A program made the translations under genes and the position numbers. A model generated the notes under the pieces. It was not told where the DNA came from. It did not search any database and worked only from the letters and a program-made list of their open reading frames with translations. Source: Symbiodinium natans (taxonomy: Eukaryota > Sar > Dinophyceae > Suessiales > Symbiodiniaceae). From it: 64,000 nt of DNA. The DNA lies in assembly GCA_905221605.1 (NCBI GenBank), contig CAJNDS010002155.1, forward strand, positions 1-64,000, in the 5' to 3' direction. This document shows, piece by piece, positions 32,107 to 42,153 of this stretch (position 1 is the stretch's first letter; the number at the start of each line of letters is the position of its first letter).

Positions 32107-32200
32107 TGAGTGTCCGTGAGCTCGCGGCTGGCAGCCTCCAGCTTGGCGCTGTGCCCCGTAAGGAAGGGGAGCCTCAGGTCGGCTTGGGCTCGTAAAGAGT
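32107..32200 (-). CDS. Exon, product unknown
   Basis: Reads LRAQADLRLPFLTGHSAKLE then AASRELTDTQP on minus; possible GC donor. Leu-rich; may belong with the LRR-like gene. Confidence 0.5.
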
Positions 32201-32665
32201 CTAGAAAGGAATATGAAGGGTGTCCGGGCATACCGGTGGTCTGATGTACAGGCTGGGGGTGAGGCGGTGCGCTGGTGGCACAGAACGGAGCACCAGCCAA
32301 TATCCACAAAGGATATTCGGGCTTCGGTTTAATCGGGCCGTCGGAAATCAACAGCGGAGGACACACTTGAAATGACTGGGATACGGGCCACAGCCCGGAT
32401 TGAAATTTACCTAACCCTGAACCTTAAACCCAAAGCCCATTCAGGGTGCATGGTATTCTCATGAGGCTGGAGTTTGGGGCGATGGAGGGACTTGAGGCTT
32501 GCAATTTGTAAGGCTCAGTAGGCGAAGTCCTAAACCCTGTACAACTTCGAAATGGCCATGAGCCTTCAACTAATCAGCAAAAATCCTAGGCCGAACTACC
32601 TACGCCCCAAAAGGTTGTTAGCACATGAAAGCAAACAAAAATGATGCAATCCAAGCCCGACGCAG

Positions 32666-32877
32666 GTCTGGGAGCACTCCTTCATCCAAGCAGGTCCTGC
32701 AGCAAGGGTGATGACTCTTTACCTAGGCTGCCCAGTAACCTAGGCTTAAAAAGGGTGCCCTTGTTGCTTAAAGGGGTTTATAAGGGAACCTACACACCCC
32801 AAAAAGGGAATAAGGTACTACTGGGCATCCTAGTTACCAAAAAAGATGGAGAGGAATCAAAAGTCAGGTTTCACTAG
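32666..32877 (+). CDS. Two-exon 3' gene end split by a family B introner
   Basis: Exon 32666-32726, after GACGCAG: VWEHSFIQAGPAARVMTLYL. Exon 32834-32877: TKKDGEESKVRFH and TAG. The 107-bp intron is the family B element plus one copy of its target duplication CTAG; phase is kept. Product not recognised. Confidence 0.72.
32727..32829 (+). mobile_element. Family B introner with 4-bp target duplication
   Basis: Ends GCTGCCCAGTA and TACTGGGCATC, flanked by CTAG on both sides (32723-32726 and 32830-32833). The element's first two bases GC are the donor; the AG acceptor comes from the right-hand CTAG. Confidence 0.88.
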
Positions 32878-32915
32878 CTTGAAGGCATAGGGCTTACGCT
32901 TCAGTGCCGCTTCAG

Positions 32916-33110
32916 ATTATCGATGTCGATCTCCATTCCATGCAGAGCTGTAACTCGACAATCGAAGCCGCTTACTACTCAAACCCAGCAGAGGATCTGT
33001 CTGCATGCAGCCCGTGGAAAAGAAAGCGTGAATTTTCGCCACCGCGTTGCATAGACCAAGCCACAAAAAGTTTAACTTGGGGCCCCAGAACCCAGAACCA
33101 AAAAACATAA
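32916..33110 (+). CDS. Long exon, product unknown
   Basis: After CGCTTCAG; reads IIDVDLHSMQSCNSTIEAAY, YSNPAEDLSACSPWKRKREF, SPPRCIDQATKSLTWGP; TAA at 33110. It follows the gene end at 32877 by only 38 bp, so it is either the next gene or an alternative 3' exon. Confidence 0.6.
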   Translation: MIDVDLHSMQSCNSTIEAAYYSNPAEDLSACSPWKRKREFSPPRCIDQATKSLTWGPRTQNQKT

Positions 33111-33289
33111 ACACGATAAACAGGTGCAACCCTCCTATAAATCCGGTAAACCCCTAGACCCTGCAAACCTCGAAGAACCCTAACCACATCAACACCTACC
33201 AAAACAAGCAGCATATCATACACTCACCAAAACCAGCAGTATCATACCTTATATAGTAGGTGTTCAAAAGACCTTTCCTCACAAAAAGA

Positions 33290-33364
33290 ACCAAAAGAGC
33301 ATAGGCTACGGACTGCCCCTTTGATTGGACACTTCTCCTCTGGTCCATCCCTTTAAAGGACCTG
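33290..33364 (-). CDS. Weak exon
   Basis: After CTACAG; reads SFKGMDQRRSVQSKGQSVAY. Embedded in lower-GC sequence. Confidence 0.3.
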
Positions 33365-34216
33365 TAGAACAACCCCAACATCACCCGAACCCTAAACCCT
33401 AAACCCTCAACCCAAAACTCTAAACCCTAATCCCTAAACCCTAAACCCAAACCTCAGGAGCAGGCCTCAAGTATCTAGCCGCCTGTGGGCTGCACTCGCC
33501 ATCTTGCTCCCGCTCGGGGTTCCAGTAGCTTCCCTGCCAGGCACCCTTCTGTCTTGGATGCTCAAAAGCACTCCAACTCGCAATCGGCTTCTAGGCTTAT
33601 AGGGCTCATAGACGTTTATAGAGTTCAAAGGTTTGCTAGGGTCTATAGGATTTATGGGTTTATAGGGTTTATGGGGTGTTTAGGGCTCGGACAGAGCGCA
33701 TATCGAGATTTACGCACAAAGAAACAACTAACGATGAGCCCCGAAGTTCCACACAAACAAGCTATTCTCTATCAATGTGGTTGCTTCCAAAGCGGGGGTG
33801 CCCCTTTTTTATTCCCCAAATACAGCATCGTCACTTCATGAAGATCCTCCCCCCTCCACCCCCAAAGAGAAACACCTGATTTTGGGCAACCCCCATATGG
33901 AGATGCAGTAAGTCGATGCGGGAATCCTTCTTCCGGCAACTGAGATCTTAAGTTCCGTAACGCAACCAAACAACGATGCATCGGAGGTTGTGCCTAGTCT
34001 TTAGGGTTTAGCGTCTTGCTGGCCAAGCGGAGCAAACGATCGCTTGCAACACCCCCCCCCCCCCCCCCCCCCCCGAAAAAACTCGTGTCCGAAAACGAAA
34101 GCCCAGAACCCTGAAACCCTACACCCTGAGCCCCAAACCCCAAACTCCAAACCCCAAACCCCAAACCCCTAAACCCTAAACCCCAAACCCCAAACCCCAA
34201 ACCCTAAACCCTAAAC

Positions 34217-35118
34217 ATCAAAGCGCGCCTTCTGGTGGATGGGTGGCAGCCCATGGGAGGTGACTCGAAGATTCCGAGGCTTTTGCGGCTGGCTCGGGTT
34301 GAAGGGCGCCTCAGGGTTGAAGTGGGGGGGGGGGGGGAGGAGAAAGGGGGGTGGGGTTTTTAGGTTTGGGTTTAGGGTTTAGGGTTTAGGGTTTAGGGTT
34401 TAGGGTTTAGGGTTTAGGGTTTAGGGTTTAGGGTTTAGGGTTTAGGGTTTGGGGTTTGGGGTTCGGGGTTCGGGGTTTGGGGTTTGGGGTTTAGGGTTTG
34501 GGGTTTAGGCTTTAGGCTTTAGGCTTTAGGGTTTAGGGTTTAGGGTTTAGGGTTTGGGGTTTGGGGTTTAGGGTTCGGGGTTTGGGGTTTGGGGGCTTGG
34601 GGCTTGGGGCTTAGGGTTTAGAGGCTCAGGGGCAGTCCAAGCTAGCCATAAGAAGCCTTAAACGCCGGGAGTACGAGTACGCTGGGATCTCCCCCTCCCT
34701 CCTCCGCCCTAAACCCTAAACCCTAAACCCTAAACCCTAAACCCTAAACCCTAAACCCTAAACCCCAAACCCTAAACCCTAAACCGAATCTTTGATGTTA
34801 GGTTGCTGTCGACCTTTTAGCTTGAGAGGGGGTTGAGGCTTCAGGGACTCTTGCAGAAATGACCCCAATGAGGTATCCGTACCACTTACTCTGCCCCTAA
34901 ATCCTCCACCCCAAACCCTAAACCATCCCAAAACCCTACATCCTAAACCCCAAACCCCAAACCCCAAACCCTAAACCCCAAACCCTAAACCCCAAACCCT
35001 AAACCCTAAACCCTAAACCCCAAACCCCAAACCCCTCCATCGCCTGCCAGGTCCTCGACAGCTCCCTCCGCACGTTGCGGTCGAAGATGCGGTCCGGGCA
35101 GGGATCGGTGCCATCCGC
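34217..35118 (-). CDS. Three-exon gene fragment, phases consistent, product unknown
   Basis: Exons: 35033-35118 (ADGTDPCPDRIFDRNVRREL then SRTWQAME, donor GTTTGG), 34785-34890 (VSGTDTSLGSFLQESLKPQP then PLKLKGRQQPNIKDS, donor GTTTAGGG), 34217-34309 (APFNPSQPQKPRNLRVTSHG then LPPIHQKARFD, donor GTTTAGGG). All junctions keep frame. Introns are almost wholly telomere-like repeat. A plus-strand island inside the second intron (34635-34700, SKLAIRSLKRREYEYAG) is probably unrelated. No domain recognised. Confidence 0.72.
34366..34625 (+). repeat. TTTAGGG/TTTGGGG mosaic inside an intron
   Basis: Perfect TTTAGGG for about 80 bp, then TTTGGGG, TTCGGGG and TTTAGGC variants. It lies between exons 34309 and 34785. 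Confidence 0.93.
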
Positions 35119-35133
35119 CTCTCCTCAGATCGG

Positions 35134-35240
35134 GTTTAGGGTTTAGGGTTTAGGGTTTAGGGTTTAGGGTTTAGGGTTTAGGGTTTAGGGTTTAGGGTTT
35201 AGGGTTTAGGGTTTAGGGTTTAGGGTTTAGGGTTTAGGGT
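35134..35240 (+). repeat. TTTAGGG array
   Basis: About 15 perfect heptamers next to the exon at 35033-35118. Confidence 0.95.
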
Positions 35241-35254
35241 TTGAGGATTTTCGG

Positions 35255-35345
35255 ATTTCCAGGATGGCACTTAAAGCCCCTGAAAAATATTCCTGAAAAT
35301 GATCCTCTTAAACTAATTGATAATACAAAATGTCCCAAAGGCCTA
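35255..35345. mobile_element. TIR element, family E
   Basis: Left CCAGGATGGCACTTAAAG, right TGTCCCAAAGGCCTACCTGG. Confidence 0.65.
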
Positions 35346-35570
35346 CCTGGATTTCTACAGATTCGTGGGGTTTCTGAAGGGTGTATGTATAGGGTCTATG
35401 GGGCTGTATTGGGGTTTTAGAGGGCTTATAAGGCTTATGGGTCCCCTAAACGCCAAAACCTTATAAACCCTACAACCCTGTAAGCCCTATAGGCTCTTTG
35501 AACCCCTCTAAGCCCTACAAACCTTCAGACCTCTCAAGTGCACGCAATACCCCAGCCCTGAACTGCTGAG

Positions 35571-35864
35571 CCCATGTCTCTCTTTGAAGATTGTGGAGTG
35601 CAGGGCGTCTTTTCGCAATGTCATAAGCTGTGTCACGAAACCTGTGGCAGCGAAGGGTTGAGGGTGTGAGGCTTAGACGGGGGTCCTGGTTTTGCTATGT
35701 GGGTTCAAAGCCTCTTGGCACACAAGCGTTTTAACATTCAGTTTGAGTGTTGTGCCTTGTGGACCTACTGGCCTGCCAGCAAGCAGTGCCAGCATCTGCC
35801 CACAAGCCCCATGCCCCGAGCCCTGAGCGCCCTAAACAGCCCCAAACAATCCCCAATGAACTGA
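35571..35864 (+). CDS. Cys-rich two-exon gene fragment
   Basis: Exon 35571-35663 reads MSLFEDCGVQGVFSQCHKLC then HETCGSEGLR, donor GTGTGA. Exon 35742-35864, after ACATTCAG, reads FECCALWTYWPASKQCQHLP. Phase 0 to 0. The ATG after CCC could be a start. Cys pattern CxxxC/CC; extracellular or zinc-binding not decidable. Confidence 0.6.
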
Positions 35865-35964
35865 AAGACATAAACAGTACACTAAACTTTAACTGACCCC
35901 TGATCCCAATCACACTGCAGGAGTCCGGAATTTGTGTTTTAGGGTCTAGGGTTTAGGGTTTCGG

Positions 35965-36054
35965 CTTCATGGGGTGTAGGGCTGACGGAACCCCTGTGGT
36001 CTGCACAAGGTGATGGGGGTTGGGGGTGGTGTTCCTGTTAGCTAACCGAACCTG
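35965..36054 (-). CDS. Exon, product unknown
   Basis: After GAACTCAG; reads VRLANRNTTPNPHHLVQTTG. Confidence 0.45.
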
Positions 36055-36272
36055 AGTTCCTGAACCATAAAGCCCTGAAGCCCTTGAGCGTGTAGAGCTT
36101 GTAGGCCTTAAACCTTCAACTACCAGTAGGGGCATCCCCTTATATACCTGAAAGAGAATACAATAGAATACTCCTTATTTTTGGAACCCTGACAAGGGCT
36201 CTTAGGGTTTGGGGCTTAGGGACATCGGGGATTTTGTGAGACCGGGTTTAGCGCCTCTCGACGACTCCTCAG

Positions 36273-36521
36273 GAGGTGGCCCGACAGTAGTGACAGTGGC
36301 CTTGAAAAAGCGGACAGGCTTTGGGGCTTAGGGCTTAGGGCTTAGGGTTTAGGGTTTAGGACTCAGTGTTTAGCATGTGCTGCACCCGAAACTCCTACTG
36401 TAAACCGAAAACCTACCATCCAGTGCTAGCAGGCATGTCAGCCCCTAAACTCACAGCACCCAAGCGCACCCTACAAGGCACCAAGCGCTCCACCCAGAGT
36501 CTAAACGAACTCAGTACGTAA
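36273..36521 (+). CDS. Two-exon gene 3' end, basic
   Basis: Exon 36273-36317 (GGPTVVTVALKKRT, GC donor) joins in phase to 36433-36521 (MSAPKLTAPKRTLQGTKRST then QSLNELST, TAA). Basic tail. Confidence 0.6.
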
Positions 36522-36567
36522 CGGGCTCTCAAGAAACCCCAAGCCCTGAATGCCTCAGTTGACAAGC

Positions 36568-36655
36568 AGGGATGTTCCCCCTAACAGTCCTTAAGAGGGA
36601 TGATATTTGGGGGTACTATAATGGGACTGTTAGTATAAGGGGGGGCCATCCCAAG
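36568..36655. mobile_element. TIR element, family A
   Basis: Ends GGGATGTTCCCCCTAACAGT and GGGCCATCCCAAG; interior TATAATGGGACTGTTAGTAT. Confidence 0.8.
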
Positions 36656-37087
36656 TTGAGGGTTTAGGGTCTAGGGATGCTCTTGGCTAGTTCCTGGTTC
36701 ATGCTCTTATGTGGGAGCTTAGGGTCCCTATCGCATGGGGGGGGCCTTTTTTCTTGTTCCCCCTAAGGCTTTAGGGTTTAGGGTGTGGGGACGCTGCTAA
36801 GCAAGTATCTTCAAGGGGGCGCCAATGTAGGACAAGGCATAAGGATCACCCGGTGTGGTGCATGGCACATCCCATCAGCACCCTCGCGCACGCCCATTTC
36901 CCAGCCGTGCCTCAAAGAGCTACTCAAAAAGTTGAGGAGACACGCACTCAACCCCAAACCCCAAAAACCAAGGAGTTTAGAGACTAGACACCCTAAACCG
37001 CAAACCGTAAACCCCAAACCGTGAACCCTAAACCCCTAAACCCGAAGCAGGCTTCCCGTTTCGGATTCCTGGCCCCCCGAAAAAAAC

Positions 37088-37144
37088 CCTGATCATGCGC
37101 TGGCTCAGCAAAGCCACCAGCTGTGGCGCGGACATCGTCAGACT
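37088..37144 (-). CDS. Exon, product unknown
   Basis: After CTCTCAG, exactly 19 codons: SLTMSAPQLVALLSQRMIR; donor GTTTTT. Confidence 0.55.
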
Positions 37145-37238
37145 CTGAGAGAGACGCCTGGGGGTGCAGCAAACCCTAAACCCTAAACCCTAAACCCCAA
37201 ACAACAAACCCCAAACCCCAAACCCTAAACCCCAAGAG

Positions 37239-37331
37239 CCCAAGAAGTTCTTGCCCAAGCCCTGTGACAACCTAACTCAAGGCCGACTGAAGCCCAAAAT
37301 TCACCTAAGCCCAAGGCCCCCAACAGTATAA
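37239..37331 (+). CDS. Terminal exon, product unknown
   Basis: After CAAGAG, 30 codons to TAA: PKKFLPKPCDNLTQGRLKPK then IHLSPRPPTV. Confidence 0.45.
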   Translation, partial: PKKFLPKPCDNLTQGRLKPKIHLSPRPPTV

Positions 37332-37659
37332 CTTTCAGCCCTAAGTTCACCTAAGCCCTAGGTTTACCTAAGCACGGGCTAGATTCTACCGTAGACCCTA
37401 AAGCGCACCGTATACAACGAAACAGCTTTGCGCTATAGCAGAGAAGGGTCGGGATCGGAATTCCTAGGGCTCAAAACCCTCAATTTTAAACCGGACTTTG
37501 GGGACAAGTTGCACAGGCTTTTGGGGGCCGTTGGATGGAGGGTTAGGATTAGAGGGGGTTGAGGGTTTAGGGTTTGAGGGTTTAGGGTTGAGGGCTTGAG
37601 GGTTGAGAGTTTAGGTTTTTTGATGGTGCTGCAGTAAGGCTTAAGGGATTGGGGTTCAG

Positions 37660-37818
37660 GGTGAAATGTTGCTCTTCGTTCCTGTGGGACCTTGAAGATT
37701 TGGGCCCTGACCTTTCAAACTGGGGTTTAGGGTTTAGGGCATCACGGTTGTGAGCGCAACGACGCCATTCCGGGCGTAAAGTTGAATTGGGCTTTCTTTG
37801 TTGAGGATGCGCTTGGGG
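37660..37818 (-). CDS. Two-exon gene fragment, product unknown
   Basis: Exon 37746-37818 reads PKRILNKESPIQLYARNGVV then ALTT, donor GTGATG. Exon about 37660-37719, after CCCCAG, reads FERSGPKSSRSHRNEEQHFT. The junction is in phase. Confidence 0.55.
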
Positions 37819-37923
37819 CTTCCAAGCCGTGGTGGCAATGATTCAGCAGCTAAGATACGCTTTAGGGGCTAAAGCAAGGGCTTAGGGTTAAGGGGTGGCC
37901 CGAACTCCCTACAACCTTCCCAG

Positions 37924-38007
37924 TCTCGGCGGAGCCGCGCGGAGTTCCGCCGGGAAGCCACCGACTGCCTGGGAACATGGCTGTTTCAACAAGACTTTTC
38001 TCGATAG
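37924..38007 (+). CDS. Terminal exon, product unknown
   Basis: After CTTCCCAG, 27 codons to TAG: SRRSRAEFRREATDCLGTWL then FQQDFSR. Confidence 0.5.
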   Translation, partial: SRRSRAEFRREATDCLGTWLFQQDFSR

Positions 38008-38271
38008 GAGCCCGGGAAGAGCATCCACCCGAAACGGCCACAAACGACTTGTTAGTGGCTGATGCTGCTGCTAGACTCGATCGTTCAAAACGGCCTTAGA
38101 GGCTCCCTGCACAAGGCACAACCCAAAAAGCTGCCACTACTGCGTTTTGCGCATCTTCGTCAGCAGACTGCTCGTTTTAGCTTGTGACAAGCCGGATCAG
38201 GACGAACAAGATAACCTCCCAACCTCGACCCCCAGACCCTAAAAATCAAACAACCCTAACCCTGAACCCCC

Positions 38272-38480
38272 CTGGTTCCCCTAAACCGCCTAAACCGCCT
38301 AAACCCCTTTAACCCCCTAAATCCCTTAAACCTCCTTCTCGCCTTATGCCCAAAACCCCCTAAACCCCCTAAACCCCCTAAACCCCCTAAACCCCCTAAA
38401 CCCCCTAAACCCCCTCCACCCCCTCCACCCCCTAAACCCCCTAAACCCCCTAAACCCCCTAAACCCCCTAAACCCTACGC
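38272..38480 (-). repeat. CCCCCTAAA array (telomere variant)
   Basis: 38350-38475 repeats the 9-mer CCCCCTAAA, with two CCCCCTCCA variants. No gene. Confidence 0.93.
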
Positions 38481-38521
38481 CCTGACCCTGAACCCTGAAC
38501 TCTGAAACCTAAACTCCAAAC

Positions 38522-38581
38522 TTTCTTGATCTTGGGCCTCCGTGACGGCGCAGCGTCGTTGTCTCGTAGGAGCCTTGCCGC
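38522..38581 (-). CDS. Exon, product unknown
   Basis: After ACCCCAG, 20 codons: AARLLRDNDAAPSRRPKIKK; donor GTTTGG. Confidence 0.5.
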
Positions 38582-38862
38582 CTGGGGTTCAGGGTTCACG
38601 GCTGCAAGGGGGGTTTAGGGTTTCAGGGTTCAGGGTTCAGGGTTTAGGGTTTAGGGCTTTCTAATGCTGGAAGGCTTTAGGGTTTTCAGGTTCATGGGGC
38701 ATGGGGAAGTGCAGGGCTTGGGCGCTTTGGGTGTAGGGGTTTGGGGGCCTTGGGGGCTTTAGGACTTAGAGTGTCGGGCTGGTTTAGGGTTTAGGGTTTA
38801 GGGTTTAGGATTTAGGGTTTAGGGTTTAGGGTTTAGGGTTTAGGGTTTAGGGCTTAGGGCTC

Positions 38863-38928
38863 CGGGCCCTGGCTTGGTGTAGTACTGCCATCTTCGGCCA
38901 GCGGAACCCCAAAGATGAACCACGTCCT
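38863..38928 (-). CDS. Exon, product unknown
   Basis: After TTCACAG; reads DVVHLWGSAGRRWQYYTKPG. The donor would be GA-type. Confidence 0.5.
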
Positions 38929-39067
38929 CTGTGAAGCCTACCCCTAAACCCTAAAACCCTCAACCCTAAACCCTCAACCCTCAACCCTAAATCCTGAACC
39001 CCAAACCCTAAACTCCAGAAACCCGATATGGCTTCAAGCTTGGGGTTTTGCATGGCAGACCCTCACC

Positions 39068-39104
39068 TCGCGGAGATCCGAAGGCGAGACCACGCTCTCC
39101 GTCC
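39068..39104 (-). CDS. Short exon, strand moderately sure
   Basis: After AAGCAG; TESVVSPSDLRE then donor GTGAGG. Plus is also open (TLTSRRSEGETTLSVLLG). Confidence 0.35.
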
Positions 39105-39117
39105 TGCTTGGGGCTAG

Positions 39118-39200
39118 GGCTCAGGGCTCCCAGGGCTCCCAGGGCTCCCAGGGCTCTCAGGGCTCTTAGGGCTCTTAGGGCTCTTCGGGCTCTTGGGGCT
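39118..39200 (+). repeat. AGGGCTCCC / AGGGCTCTT tandem
   Basis: About eight units of a 9-mer AGGGCTCNN, a telomere-like derivative. Confidence 0.85.
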
Positions 39201-39659
39201 TAGGGTTTGTGGATAAACCCTGAGCCCGAAACCCGTTTTTGTGAAGCCGGGCTTGATTCTGCCAGCACTCACTACCCCAACCCTAGACGCTCAACCCTAA
39301 GAGATCAGGGCTGTTTGGAACCCCCTTCTTGGGAGGTGTTGGAATGATTCGGAATCCCGCGGGAACTGCACGAGCGATCCGAACTTGGCACGGTATGAAG
39401 TTTGAGGGAGTTTAAGGGGGTTAAGGGGTTTGTTAAGAGGGGGGTATAGGGCTCTAAGGGGTTTAGAATGGCTGCTTTGGGGCAGTTTGTTCCTGTATAT
39501 TGGTCATGATTTGGGCTCTTGTGTTGGTCCCCAAAGCGAAGTCATGGCACACCTTATCATGCCGAGGCACGCAAGACACAACCTGCACAGGTCTTTCCAA
39601 GATTGCCCTTCCGGCCCAGATACACCCTCCATACCACACTGTACCGGCATACAGGCTTT

Positions 39660-40601
39660 CTACCAGAAATGGTACCACTTCCGGTTGAACTCCTTCTTCA
39701 CCTTCTCTGCAAAGTTCTCATCCAACATACAGGGCGCAGTGCAAGGAAGGCATCGTAAGGGCTTCTTTTTGAGCCACTTTTGGACCCAAAACTCGTTCAA
39801 CACGGTATGTTCGATCCTTTCCTTCATGGTTTTTAACATCTCATCACAGGTGCCCTTGAGGTCCACTACCACCACCTGTGGGTGCCAGGGGTCTCCGTCT
39901 TCGAAGGACCAATTCACCTCCCGGGCCAGCTCGGGCAGCTCGTAGTTGTATAGCACCGACTTCTGAAAGCTGCGCTCGGCCTGTGGATTCAAGTCCTTGT
40001 TGACGACGATCACGACGCTGACCTGCTTCTTGTTGGCCATACCCTTGACAAATACCTTGCTGGCTTGGTTCCAGAAGTTTGGAATCAAACCTTTGTTGTC
40101 AGATGAATCTGTGAATGCTTCATACACAGCCGGGTCTTTGTTGCACGCTTCAAGATCGCCATGATCTGCAACCATTTTGCCGAGCTTCGAGCTGGGGTGG
40201 ACGGTGTCGGCATCCACCGAGTCGGCAAAATCAAAGAGGGCCTGCTTTGTGGTACGGCCTGGTTCTGATCCAGCGCCATCCCACATCCCCGCCCAGAGCA
40301 TGGCCTCTTTGTCAGATGCAGCCAAGGTCTCAAAAAACCTGGGTCGAGCCCAGCCAGAGAAGATGTTACCAACTATCTTGTTGCAGTCATGCCCTCTGGA
40401 CTCTCTGAGCTGGCAAGCAACCATCAGGTCTCGCTGCAGACCCTCCAACTGTTCCTGGCACCGAGGCGTCAGGCGCTGGAACTGCTGCGCCAATAACACA
40501 TGGTCGGGCTGGAGGTCCAACTCCGCACTCTTGGGCCGCACTGCGCGGCCGAAGGGGCGCAGCGTTGCAACAGCCGCAACAAGCAGTGGGATTCTCACCA
40601 T
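39660..40601 (-). CDS. ADP-ribosyl-cyclase-like secreted protein
   Basis: 313 aa, uninterrupted. Residues 1-20 (MVRIPLLVAAVATLRPFGRA) look like a signal peptide. The centre resembles ADP-ribosyl cyclases (CD38/Aplysia type, Rib_hydrolayse): FFETLAASDKEAMLWAGMWD (89-108) parallels the FF...WSGVYD region with its active-site Trp (W103); IPNFWNQASK (173-182) parallels the FW motif; VLYNYELPEL (217-224 and on) carries the Glu (E221) at the catalytic position; VVVVDL (243-248) is the following strand. Not conserved: TLEDTL is TTKQAL here and the second active-site Trp is absent. Such enzymes make cyclic ADP-ribose or hydrolyse NAD in secretory or extracellular space; this copy may be altered. The C-terminal 60 aa are basic and unmatched. 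By-eye homology only. Confidence 0.58.
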   Translation of the reverse strand: MVRIPLLVAAVATLRPFGRAVRPKSAELDLQPDHVLLAQQFQRLTPRCQEQLEGLQRDLMVACQLRESRGHDCNKIVGNIFSGWARPRFFETLAASDKEAMLWAGMWDGAGSEPGRTTKQALFDFADSVDADTVHPSSKLGKMVADHGDLEACNKDPAVYEAFTDSSDNKGLIPNFWNQASKVFVKGMANKKQVSVVIVVNKDLNPQAERSFQKSVLYNYELPELAREVNWSFEDGDPWHPQVVVVDLKGTCDEMLKTMKERIEHTVLNEFWVQKWLKKKPLRCLPCTAPCMLDENFAEKVKKEFNRKWYHFW

Positions 40602-40751
40602 GCATATGGACTCACAAACAAACAGGTCTTTTGGTGCTTGAGGCTGTCACACCCTTGCAGCATGGAGTTCGGGCAATGAAAGAATCAGCGCACCAGCACA
40701 CACAGAGACACGGAGACACGGAGTCACAGAGGCACAGAGGCACAGGTACAG

Positions 40752-41062
40752 ACAGACAGACACACACACACACACACACACACACACCCACCCCCACCCC
40801 CACCCCCACCCCCACCCCCACCCGCACCCGCACACGCACACGCACCCGCACCCGCACCCGCACACGCACACGCACACGCACCCGCACACGCACACGCACC
40901 CGCACCCGCACCCGCGCACGCGCGCACGCGCACGCTCACCCGCGCACGCGCACCCGCGCACACGCGCACCCGCACGCGCACGCGCACGCACCCACCCACG
41001 CACGCACGCACGCACGCGCGCACGCGCGCACGCGCGCACGCGCGCACACACACACACACAAC
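40752..41062. repeat. (CA)n to (CCCCCA)n to (CACG/CG)n compound microsatellite
   Basis: CA, then ACCCCC, then CACCCG/CACACG, then GCGCACGC, and back to CA. It starts about 80 bp upstream of the ADP-ribosyl-cyclase-like start codon region; no gene inside. Confidence 0.97.
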
Positions 41063-41417
41063 TGATTAAACTTAACTGAATACCTGCGTTTGGGAAAGGC
41101 TGGGGAGACAAAGTTGGGACTTTTCACCAACTTAGCATCTTGACTGCGTGAAGACTCTCAGCCGCCGCCCATCGAAAGCAGGATCGAGGCTGGGCGAAAG
41201 AAACGAGAGCCTTTTCAACACCAAAGAAACCCTCAATCAACAAACCAAACCGAAGAACCCCCCCCCCAAAAAAAAGAAACAATAAGAATAAAAGGCCATT
41301 TCCAAAAACTGAAACATGCGTAAACCTTAAACCCCATGACAGCCCCGTCACCAGGCCAAACAGGCAAACAAACAAACGAAGTTCCCAAACCAGTTTACAA
41401 AAGTAACAACAGCTCGT

Positions 41418-41880
41418 TCACGTGTTCAAACTTTGCCCGACTCTGCGCTGATCCTTCTCTGCCATGTCCTTGAAATATGCCAGGCTTGCCTCCCTCCAAA
41501 GGTATGGAATCAAACCTGTGAATTGTTCAAAGGCAGCAGGGACTTGGTTCCACAACTGGAGATCTCCATGTTTCTCGATCATCTTTCCCAGCTCCGTGCT
41601 GGGGTGGACGGTGCGGGTGTCCATCAACTGGAGACCAGCCAGAGAAAGGGGTGGGCCTAGCCCGAAGCCGCCGCAGAGACCCAGCCTCCTCGTAAAGTCT
41701 CGGCCCAGATCCCTAAATCTTCCCGGAAATTTGGGTCATGGGTAAGCCTCATCGGCTTGGTCGCCGCAGCCCAGCAAACTCCCAAAAAACTGTGCACTCC
41801 GAGACGTGCTGCGCCGCAAAGGGCGTGTTTGGTTGTAGCGTTTTGCTCATTCATTTTTCTTCCTTGAACCTCTTCGAACA
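41418..41880 (-). pseudogene. Partial, decayed duplicate of the ADP-ribosyl-cyclase-like gene
   Basis: Minus 41418-41600 reads TVHPSTELGKMIEKHGDLQL, paralleling TVHPSSKLGKMVADHGDLEA in the full gene, and then LIPYLWREASLAYFKDMAEK, paralleling LIPNFWNQASKVFVKGMANK. Upstream 41657-41745 (PNFREDLGIWAETL) may be the WAGMW part, in another frame after a stop. Both the N-terminal signal and the catalytic-Glu region are missing, so this is a truncated tandem copy, unless exons are hidden. Confidence 0.65.
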
Positions 41881-41990
41881 AAAATATTCCTCGAACACAC
41901 TCCGAAATACAGCATAACCCTCTTCAACCCAATAAGTGATGGAAAATGCCAGACATCCCAAGGGCCTGCCTAGCTTAGTCATCAGGTCTA
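41866..41990. mobile_element. Family E element
   Basis: Contains CCTCTTCAACCCAATAAGTG and CATCCCAAGGGCCTGCCTAG, as in the other E copies. Left end uncertain. Confidence 0.5.
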
Positions 41991-42153
41991 ATCGAGGGCT
42001 CGGAGGGAGAGTGAAAGAACTGATGAGCTTGGCAGCATCAGCATAAGGTTATGAATCGCGAAAACGTTTATCATGGCACTTGATCATTGGCAAGATCTAC
42101 ATCTGCTGAACCCTAAACACGAAACCCTAAACCCGAAACCCTAAACCCTAAAC

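Noticed and set aside
40565-41130. Cys/Val, His/Thr and Arg/Val frames
   Set aside because: They translate the compound CA/CG microsatellite.
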